NCBI GenBank assembly: GCA_910584745.1
Contig: CAJUDG010000001.1
Span: forward strand, 1 to 64,000
Reading direction: 5' to 3'
Length of the DNA stretch: 64,000 bases
DNA from: an uncultured Eubacteriales bacterium
Lineage (GTDB): Bacteria > Bacillota > Clostridia > Oscillospirales > Acutalibacteraceae
Part shown: positions 58,720 to 64,000 of the stretch, piece after piece
Numbering within the stretch: position 1 is the first letter of the stretch
How the letters are laid out: every line of letters starts with the position of its first letter
Translations under genes and position numbers: made by a program
Notes under the pieces: model-generated
Database searches by the model: none
What the model was told of the DNA's origin: nothing
Seen by the model: only the letters and a program-made list of their open reading frames with translations

Positions 58720-59785
58720 ACAGCGTAAGGTAGAGATTAAAAAATCCGTTCTATCTTTTGTAATGCATTGTAAAAAAGCAGGTGTCAATATAGGATTACC
58801 GGTTCCTGTTAAGGCAATGGCTAAGGCATTACCAAAGTGTCGTGTTATACCATACAGCGTGCACTGTAAACGCTATCAGTTGACTCGGAAACAGATGATT
58901 GAATATACGCAAACTGATGATGCCTGTTCAGATTATGACGTTAGTACAGAAAGAACTCTTATTTACTATAACGATATAGACGCAAATAAAACCAAAAGTA
59001 ATCGGTATCGATGGAATATTGCACACGAAATAGGCCATCTCTGGTTGAAACATCACATCAAGTATAAAGAGACCCGCCTCTTCCGAAGCACTATAAGTGA
59101 TGTACTCTATAATCAGTTGGAGGATGAAGCAGATACATTTGCCGCATATCTTTTGGTGCCCCACGCAGCGGTAGCTATTCTTAGCAAAGGTCAACTTATC
59201 TATCAAAAATGGCTAAGCCAAAATTGTCGCATATCTAATCCTGCGGCACATCAAAGAATTACATATTATAGGCAGTGGTATAATGCCAACGGATTACAAA
59301 AAAGCCACAAATTAAAAGACTCATATGATTTACAGATCGCGAGACTTTTCAGCCATTACTTTACATGCAAAATCTGTAAAAGCAAAAATGCCAGTAAATA
59401 CGGATGGGAGTATTGTCCAGTATGCGGAGAAAGGGAATTCTTGTATGACGAAGGAGAAAATGCTATGATATATTCAAGCCTAAATGTCAATGAATTGGGC
59501 AAGCCTTATTCTTGCCCAATTTGTAAAAATGAGGAAACTAACATAGCCGGAGATTTTTGTCAAATTTGTGGAGCCCGCCTAGCAAACCACTGTGTAGCAC
59601 AAGCTGATTTACCATCCCCTGGAAGTGTGTCGTGTTGTGAAGATGCAGCGCATTTGCCAGACAACGCACGTTATTGCCCGTATTGCGGTGGGGAGACTTT
59701 CTTTTTTGCACGTGGCATCTTGCCGGAATGGAGAAATAGCCCAGAAAACTTGGACGAGGATGACATTGATGAGCTTCCTTTTTAA
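58712..59785 (+). CDS. ImmA/IrrE-type metallopeptidase with three C-terminal zinc-ribbon-like motifs
   Basis: A 357-residue protein. Its zinc-protease motif HEIGH is at 105-109, with a downstream acidic segment (EDEADTF, about 137-143) as third ligand. From about residue 215 the sequence has repeated CxxC pairs: CKICKSKN with CPVCG, CPICKNEE with CQICG, and CCEDA with CPYCG. ImmA-type proteases cleave the lysogenic repressor coded next to them. The ATG at 58712 overlaps the repressor stop by 8 bases, so the two are made together. The zinc-ribbon tail is far longer than in usual ImmA proteins (about 170 residues) and may sense or bind DNA or RNA. Confidence 0.85.
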   Translation: MNKQRKVEIKKSVLSFVMHCKKAGVNIGLPVPVKAMAKALPKCRVIPYSVHCKRYQLTRKQMIEYTQTDDACSDYDVSTERTLIYYNDIDANKTKSNRYRWNIAHEIGHLWLKHHIKYKETRLFRSTISDVLYNQLEDEADTFAAYLLVPHAAVAILSKGQLIYQKWLSQNCRISNPAAHQRITYYRQWYNANGLQKSHKLKDSYDLQIARLFSHYFTCKICKSKNASKYGWEYCPVCGEREFLYDEGENAMIYSSLNVNELGKPYSCPICKNEETNIAGDFCQICGARLANHCVAQADLPSPGSVSCCEDAAHLPDNARYCPYCGGETFFFARGILPEWRNSPENLDEDDIDELPF

Positions 59786-59951
59786 TACTATAGCCCATAA
59801 AAAAGCCACCCCGGTGCTGGAACACCAGGAGCGGCAAGCAATGGGCCGGGTAGGGCACACATCGCCTCGACAACGATATTGTACCCCATCCCGCCCTTAA
59901 AAGCAAGAGGGAACGTATTTTCCCTTTGCAGAAAGGACGGTTTTTATTTTC
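59786..59951 (+). other. Leader between the protease and integrase genes
   Basis: The region contains a short stem (GGTG-CTGGAA-CACC near 59812-59825) followed by a GC-rich tract. Similar GCTGGAACACC-type leaders precede integrase genes of related elements, as far as I remember. An RNA element or attP-proximal arm sites could lie here. The integrase start has GAAAGGA about 15 bases upstream. Confidence 0.3.
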
Positions 59952-61034
59952 ATGAAAAAAAGAAAGGATGGACGCTATCAAAAGAAAGTCACCCTGTCAG
60001 ACGGCCGGCAGAAGCTGGTCTATGGCCGCACCATCGCCGAGGTGAACCAGGCCGCCGATGCTCTGCGGGACCAAGACAAGCAGGGCCTAGTTGTGGGGGA
60101 CACCACCACCGTGGACGAGTGGGCGAAAACATGGTTTGCTACATACAAGAGCGACCTTCGGGCTAATACCCAGGCCATGTACCGAAATGCCTACAATGTA
60201 CACATCCTGCCGTACCTCGCCACCCAGAGACTCCGGGATGTGCGCCCGGTACATATCCAGCAGGTGATGAAAGGCGTGGCTGGCCTGTCTGATTCCATGC
60301 AGCACAAGGTCCTGCTCACCATGCGGCAGCTGTTCACCACGGCCCGGCAGAATGGCTTAATTTTGACCGACCCCACCGAGGGCGTCAAGACCACGCCTCA
60401 CGCCAAGCCCCAGAAAAAGACACATCTCACCCTGGAGGAGCAGGAGGCGCTTATGGCGAACCTCAGCGATCCCCGTGCCCGGTGTTTCGTGGGGCTGTGC
60501 CTCTACTGCGGTCTGCGCCGGGAAGAGGCTCTGGGGCTCCAATGGGGGGATATCCAGGGGGACAAGCTGACGGTGAACCGCTCCGTGGCTTTTGTCGGCA
60601 CCTTGGTGGACACCTCCCAGGAGCTCAAAAACAAAGCCTCCCACCGCACCGTGCCCATTCCCCAGCCGCTTCAGGCCATCCTCAAAGAGACGCCGCGCCT
60701 GGGAATCTACGTTGTCACCCGCGCGGCAGGCGAACCCATGACCCAGAGCGGCTTTCGCCGGATGTGGGACATCGTGAAGCGAGAGGCTCCCTGCGAGGTA
60801 AGGGCGCATATGCTGCGTCATAGCTACGCGACCAATCTTTACCGGGCGGGCATCGACCTAAAGACGGCACAGTACCTGCTGGGCCATTCCTCCATCGAAA
60901 TGACCGCCAACGTGTACACCCATCTTGCGAAAGAGGATACGGCGGCCTCCGTCATCCAGCTGGAGAAATATCTGGCCGGAGGTAGTCAGGCCATGGACGA
61001 TTTTTCGGAAAGTAGTCAAAAGGTAGTCAGATAA
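59952..61034 (+). CDS. int: Tyrosine-type site-specific integrase
   Basis: A 360-residue recombinase. The N-terminal arm-binding part (KKRKDGRYQKKVTLSDGR) is followed by a SAM-like core-binding domain (about 60-145) and the catalytic domain. The latter has Arg in GLRREEALGLQW, HMLRHSYATNLY (His-x-x-Arg), LLGHSS (His) and the nucleophile Tyr in ANVYTHL near residue 323. It integrates the element at the tRNA-Pro 3' end, which starts 76 bases downstream. This position is the normal one for an integrase gene beside attR or attL. Confidence 0.93.
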   Translation: MKKRKDGRYQKKVTLSDGRQKLVYGRTIAEVNQAADALRDQDKQGLVVGDTTTVDEWAKTWFATYKSDLRANTQAMYRNAYNVHILPYLATQRLRDVRPVHIQQVMKGVAGLSDSMQHKVLLTMRQLFTTARQNGLILTDPTEGVKTTPHAKPQKKTHLTLEEQEALMANLSDPRARCFVGLCLYCGLRREEALGLQWGDIQGDKLTVNRSVAFVGTLVDTSQELKNKASHRTVPIPQPLQAILKETPRLGIYVVTRAAGEPMTQSGFRRMWDIVKREAPCEVRAHMLRHSYATNLYRAGIDLKTAQYLLGHSSIEMTANVYTHLAKEDTAASVIQLEKYLAGGSQAMDDFSESSQKVVR

Positions 61035-61061
61035 GGGAAAACAGCCGTTTTTCCCTTATCT
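61029..61061 (+). terminator. Terminator after the integrase gene
   Basis: A perfect 13-bp stem (AGATAAGGGAAAA with its complement) has a short loop and begins inside the last codons of the integrase gene. Confidence 0.75.
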
Positions 61062-61073
61062 CGGGAAAAAGAA

Positions 61074-61107
61074 AAATCCCTAGAAACCGCATAGTTTCTA
61101 GGGATTT
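61074..61107 (-). terminator. Terminator of the tRNA-Pro gene
   Basis: A perfect 14-bp stem (AAATCCCTAGAAAC with its complement) has a 6-base loop. On the minus strand it is followed by TTTTTCTTTTT, directly after the tRNA 3' end. Confidence 0.85.
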
Positions 61108-61109
61108 GG

Positions 61110-61185
61110 TGGTCCGAGTGGCGAGACTTGAACTCACGGCCTCTTGACCCCCAGTCAAGCGCGCTACCAACTGCGCCACACCCGG
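61110..61185 (-). tRNA. tRNA-Pro (anticodon GGG)
   Basis: 76 bases including the encoded CCA. The acceptor stem CCGGGTG pairs with CACTCGG (one G-T pair). The D stem GCGC/GCGC, the anticodon stem CTTGA/TCAAG with loop CTGGGGG (anticodon GGG) and the TTCAAGTC T-loop region are all in place. It has its own promoter and terminator. Its 3' end is the probable integration site of the prophage, left intact by the integrated element. Confidence 0.95.
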
Positions 61186-61196
61186 ACAGCTCCTAT

Positions 61197-61225
61197 ATTT
61201 TAGCATATCGCGCGCCAAAATGCAA
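61197..61225 (-). promoter_or_regulatory. Promoter of the tRNA-Pro gene
   Basis: On the minus strand TTGCAT (61225-61220) and TAAAAT (61202-61197) are separated by 17 bases, 11 bases before the tRNA 5' end. Confidence 0.75.
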
Positions 61226-61261
61226 GAGTTTTTTTCGATTTTTTTAATTTTTCTTCCTGTC

Positions 61262-62311
61262 CTACGCCTTGTCCTTACGCTGCAGCAACACCGCGCCGAT
61301 GATTATCGCGCCCTTGAAGGCCGCGCTCAGGTACGGATCCACGCCGATAAGGTTCAGAAGGTTGTTCATCACCGCCACTATGAGCGTGCCGAAGACCGTG
61401 CCCACTATGGAGCCGCGGCCGCCGGACATGCTGGTGCCGCCCACTATGACCGAGGCGATGGCGTCCATCTCGAAGCCGCTGCCCGCGCTGGCGTAGTCCA
61501 TGGAGCCTATGCGGGAGGTCTGTATCACCGCCGCTATGGACACAAGGAAGCCTGTCAGGGCGTAGACCTTGCGCTTTACCGCCCGGACGTTCACGCCGGA
61601 CAGCCGTGTGGTGCGCTCGTTAGAGCCGATGGCGAACACGTACCGGCCGAAGGTGGTCTTCTTCGAGATGACGTACATGGCCGCCGCCAGCAGCGCCCAG
61701 TAGATTATGGGCATCAGCTGCTGGCCGCCTATAGAGAGCCTTGCGATGCTCTTATACCCTTCGGGCAGCTCGGTGCGCTGGGCCTTCATGAAGTACTGGG
61801 TCACGCTGCGCAGTATCTGCATGGAGCCCAGGGTGGCGATAAAGGGCGGCATCCTGCCGTTGGATATCAAGAGGCCGTTGCTCTCGCCCAAGAGGCTGCC
61901 CAGCAACATGGCGGCTATAAGCCCGATAAGTATCGCCGGCACGCCGGTTATACCAATGCCCGCCAGCAGTCCGCCCTCGCCGGTGTTCAGCATCACCATT
62001 ATGAACGCGCCCACCGTCACGTAGACAGAGCCCACCGACAGGTCTATGCCGCCGGATATGATGACGAAGGTCATGCCCAGGGCGATGATGCCGATACCCG
62101 CGTTGCCCCGAAGCAGCGATATCCAGTTCTGTATCCAGTTCTGTGCCCAGGCCCCGAAGGAGTCGAAGCTGGTGTTCATGCTCAGGGCTATGGTCTGGAC
62201 TATCACCATCACCGCCAGCGCTATGCCCGTGCTGAACAGGGGGTTATTGCGCCACTGGTTTTGCAGCTTTGTAAGGAGCTGCCTGCCCTTACTGTTTTGT
62301 GCGTTTTCCAT
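61262..62311 (-). CDS. Ribose/galactose-type sugar ABC transporter permease (RbsC/YtfT-like)
   Basis: A 349-residue permease with about eight to ten membrane segments. GMTFVIISGGIDLSVGSVYV near residues 80-100 and the later GSNERTTRLSGVNVRAVKRK are signatures of the RbsC family. The ATG at 62311 follows AGGAGGG. It forms the membrane channel with the double ATPase encoded upstream. Third gene of a binding protein, ATPase, permease operon. The sugar is unknown. Confidence 0.93.
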   Translation of the reverse strand: MENAQNSKGRQLLTKLQNQWRNNPLFSTGIALAVMVIVQTIALSMNTSFDSFGAWAQNWIQNWISLLRGNAGIGIIALGMTFVIISGGIDLSVGSVYVTVGAFIMVMLNTGEGGLLAGIGITGVPAILIGLIAAMLLGSLLGESNGLLISNGRMPPFIATLGSMQILRSVTQYFMKAQRTELPEGYKSIARLSIGGQQLMPIIYWALLAAAMYVISKKTTFGRYVFAIGSNERTTRLSGVNVRAVKRKVYALTGFLVSIAAVIQTSRIGSMDYASAGSGFEMDAIASVIVGGTSMSGGRGSIVGTVFGTLIVAVMNNLLNLIGVDPYLSAAFKGAIIIGAVLLQRKDKA

Positions 62312-62334
62312 ATGTATGCCCTCCTCTTTTCGAT

Positions 62335-63813
62335 TCACGCGCCTGTCGCGAGCCGCATGATCTCCTGCTCGGTTATCTCCCCGGCCTTTAGCTCTCCCTG
62401 GACCCGGCCATGGTACATCACCAGCGCCCGGTCGCACAGGCGTATTATCTCCTGGGCCTCGCTGGAGAGCACTATGACCGCCACATTATTGTCCGCAAGC
62501 TCAAGTATGGTGTCGTAGATGTCCTCCTTGGCGCCCACGTCCACGCCCTGGGTGGGGTTGTCGAAGATCAGCACCTTTGGCTCTGAGTTCAGCCACTTCG
62601 CCAGCACCACCTTCTGCTGGTTGCCGCCGGAGAGGCTGCCTATCAGCTCCTCCTCCCCGGCCATTTTTATCTTCAGCTCCTCTTTAAGCCGCCGGAAATC
62701 CCCGCGCACCCGCTCCCAGCTGATGAAGCCGCCCTTCGACTGCCGGGGCCATGTGACTATGGAGCCGTTTTCCAGGATGTTCATGTCCTTTATTATGCCG
62801 TTCTCCTTGCGGTCCCTGGGCACGTAGCCTATGCCAAGCTCCACCGCCTGGCGGGTGCCGCGCACGGTTATGGGCCGGTCCTCAAGGTATACCTGCCCCT
62901 GATACCTGCCGCCGCTGCCAAAGACGGCCTGGAACAGCTCGCTGCGGCCGTCGCCCAGAAGCCCCGTGAAGCCCAGCACCTCCCCCGCCCGGACGGAGAA
63001 GCTCACGTCCTCAAAATGCCGCTCCTGGGAGAGGCTTTCGGCACGCAGCACCTCGGGCCCCAGCTCCCGCTCCCGGCGCAGGGACTCGGTGCGGACCTCG
63101 TGGCCCACCATATGCCGGGCAAGCTCGTCCACGCCGGTGTCCTCCACCTTGCCGGCAGCAACCATGGAGCCGTCCCGCAGGACGGTGTACCGGTCGCATA
63201 CGGCCATGACCTCCCGGAGCTTGTGGGAGATGAACACCATGGCCACCCCCTGGCCCTTCAGGGTGCGCATCATGTCGAATACCCGGTCTATCTCCGGGTC
63301 CGTCAGGGAGGTGGTGGGCTCGTCCATGATTATTATGGAGGCCTCCATCAAAAGCGCCCTGGCTATCTCCACTATCTGCTTGTAGGAGGCGTCCAGCTCC
63401 CGCACCATCATGCGGGGGTCCAGGTCCACGTCCATGCGCTTAAATACCTCCTGGCACCGGGCGCACATGGTCTTGGCGTCCAGCAGGCCGGACTTTGACT
63501 TCAGCTCCCGGCCTATAAACATATTCTCATAGATGCAAAGGTCGTTCACCAGGTTCAGCTCCTGGTGGATGAAGGCGATACCCGCCGAAAGGGACTCCGC
63601 GGGGCTCTTGAAGCGCACCTCTCCCCCGTCCAGGGCTATCGTGCCCCGGTCCGCGGGCAGCACGCCCCCAAGGATGTTCATAAGTGTGGACTTGCCCGCG
63701 CCGTTCTCCCCCAGAAGGGCGCATATCTCGCCCGGCGATACGGCGAAGTCGATGTCCCGCAGCACGTCGTTGGCGCCGAAGGACTTGTATATGCCGCGCA
63801 TTTGAAGGGTCAT
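62335..63813 (-). CDS. Sugar ABC transporter ATPase with two nucleotide-binding domains (RbsA/MglA-like)
   Basis: A 492-residue protein. The first domain has Walker A GENGAGKST near 34-42 and Walker B IIIMDEPTTSLTD near 157. In the second, GDGRSEL near residue 288 is the degenerate A-loop usual for this family, followed by the signature SLSGGNQQKV near 393 and VLIFDNPTQGVDVG near 415. In RbsA-type proteins the second site has lost full catalytic residues, and the NPTQG replacement of DEPTQG is visible here. The ATG at 63813 is preceded by GAGGAGG. Confidence 0.93.
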   Translation of the reverse strand: MTLQMRGIYKSFGANDVLRDIDFAVSPGEICALLGENGAGKSTLMNILGGVLPADRGTIALDGGEVRFKSPAESLSAGIAFIHQELNLVNDLCIYENMFIGRELKSKSGLLDAKTMCARCQEVFKRMDVDLDPRMMVRELDASYKQIVEIARALLMEASIIIMDEPTTSLTDPEIDRVFDMMRTLKGQGVAMVFISHKLREVMAVCDRYTVLRDGSMVAAGKVEDTGVDELARHMVGHEVRTESLRRERELGPEVLRAESLSQERHFEDVSFSVRAGEVLGFTGLLGDGRSELFQAVFGSGGRYQGQVYLEDRPITVRGTRQAVELGIGYVPRDRKENGIIKDMNILENGSIVTWPRQSKGGFISWERVRGDFRRLKEELKIKMAGEEELIGSLSGGNQQKVVLAKWLNSEPKVLIFDNPTQGVDVGAKEDIYDTILELADNNVAVIVLSSEAQEIIRLCDRALVMYHGRVQGELKAGEITEQEIMRLATGA

Positions 63814-63841
63814 ACCCGAAACCTCCTCTATAATCCACAGA

Positions 63842-63869
63842 AAGGCTATGACGTGTGCGCCATAGCCTT
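63842..63869 (-). other. Intercistronic stem-loop after the binding-protein gene
   Basis: AAGGCTATG pairs with CATAGCCTT across a 10-base loop, without a T-tract. It lies between the binding-protein stop and the ATPase gene and probably stabilises the upstream message. Confidence 0.55.
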
Positions 63870-63897
63870 CTGCTCCGGTCAATTCAAAGCTTATTCA

Positions 63898-64000
63898 TCA
63901 GTAGGGGGACTTCTCGTCCAGGTGATCCGCGCAGTTCTCCCGGTCCACGATGGTGGTGGGGATGATCTTCTCCTTGTCGGGGCTCTCACCCTTCAGAAGG
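63898..64000 (-). CDS. Sugar-binding protein of the RbsB type, C-terminal end only
   Basis: The window edge cuts the gene; only the last 34 or so residues are visible (PDKEKIIPTTIVDRENCADH, then LDEKSPY before the TGA at 63900-63898). The phrase IIPTTIVDREN is typical of the last strand and helix of periplasmic-binding-protein type 1 sugar binders. Its position upstream of RbsA/RbsC-type genes supports this. Confidence 0.7.
   Translation of the reverse strand, partial: LLKGESPDKEKIIPTTIVDRENCADHLDEKSPY

Noticed and set aside
1..64000. CRISPR array, rRNA operon or complete insertion sequence
   Set aside because: I saw no regularly spaced long direct repeats, no rRNA sequence and no intact transposase with terminal repeats when reading both strands.

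Overview
The window looks like a chromosome segment from a GC-rich, gut-type member of the Clostridia (Oscillospiraceae or Lachnospiraceae are my best guesses). The reasons are the LplB/LplC-type sugar importers with divergent AraC-type membrane sensors, typical Gram-positive ribosome-binding sites and TTGACA-17-TATAAT promoters, lipoprotein solute-binding proteins, and a clostridial-type prophage early region. There is no rRNA and I see no CRISPR array. One tRNA gene, tRNA-Pro(GGG), is present.

Layout. 1-1.95 kb: a Cu/Zn superoxide dismutase gene with an abnormal tail, surrounded by hairpins and gene fragments. 2-9.2 kb, minus strand: a six-gene nucleotide-sugar cluster, in transcription order glycosyltransferase, rfbF, rfbG, rfbH, a thiamine-diphosphate enzyme and an SDR reductase. 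The enzyme set matches the known route to CDP-yersiniose, a branched-chain 3,6-dideoxyhexose, but the usual E3 reductase gene is not here. 9.6-16.7 kb: a PHP phosphatase and an LplB/LplC-type oligosaccharide importer, facing an AraC-type membrane sensor. 16.8-20.6 kb: a two-gene operon of lower GC content, made of an HD-domain nucleotide hydrolase and a membrane-anchored methyltransferase. This is my best candidate for an undescribed system, possibly anti-phage. 21-27.5 kb: TetR regulator, radical SAM enzyme, MMPL transporter and secreted heptad-repeat protein. 27.6-32.9 kb: a TIM-barrel isomerase, two FtsX-type permeases without an ATPase, and a HAD phosphatase.

32.9-42.1 kb: a minus-strand operon coding a beta-propeller/solute-binding lipoprotein, two sugar-importer permeases, an HlyD-like adaptor and a MacB-like permease. 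A two-component system diverges from it, and a direct repeat between them may be the response-regulator site. 42.5-46.8 kb: a MarR-controlled double ABC-2 exporter. 47.2-61.1 kb: a decayed prophage or satellite integrated at tRNA-Pro(GGG). It keeps an integrase, a repressor/ImmA lysogeny module with five operator-like sites, and an early/replication operon, but has no visible packaging, capsid or lysis genes. Its DNA polymerase is frameshifted and its VirE-type gene is cut short. 61.2-64 kb: a ribose-type ABC importer (permease, double ATPase, end of the binding protein).

Start codons were chosen from visible Shine-Dalgarno sequences and gene overlaps. Family assignments come from recognised motifs; no database search was run.
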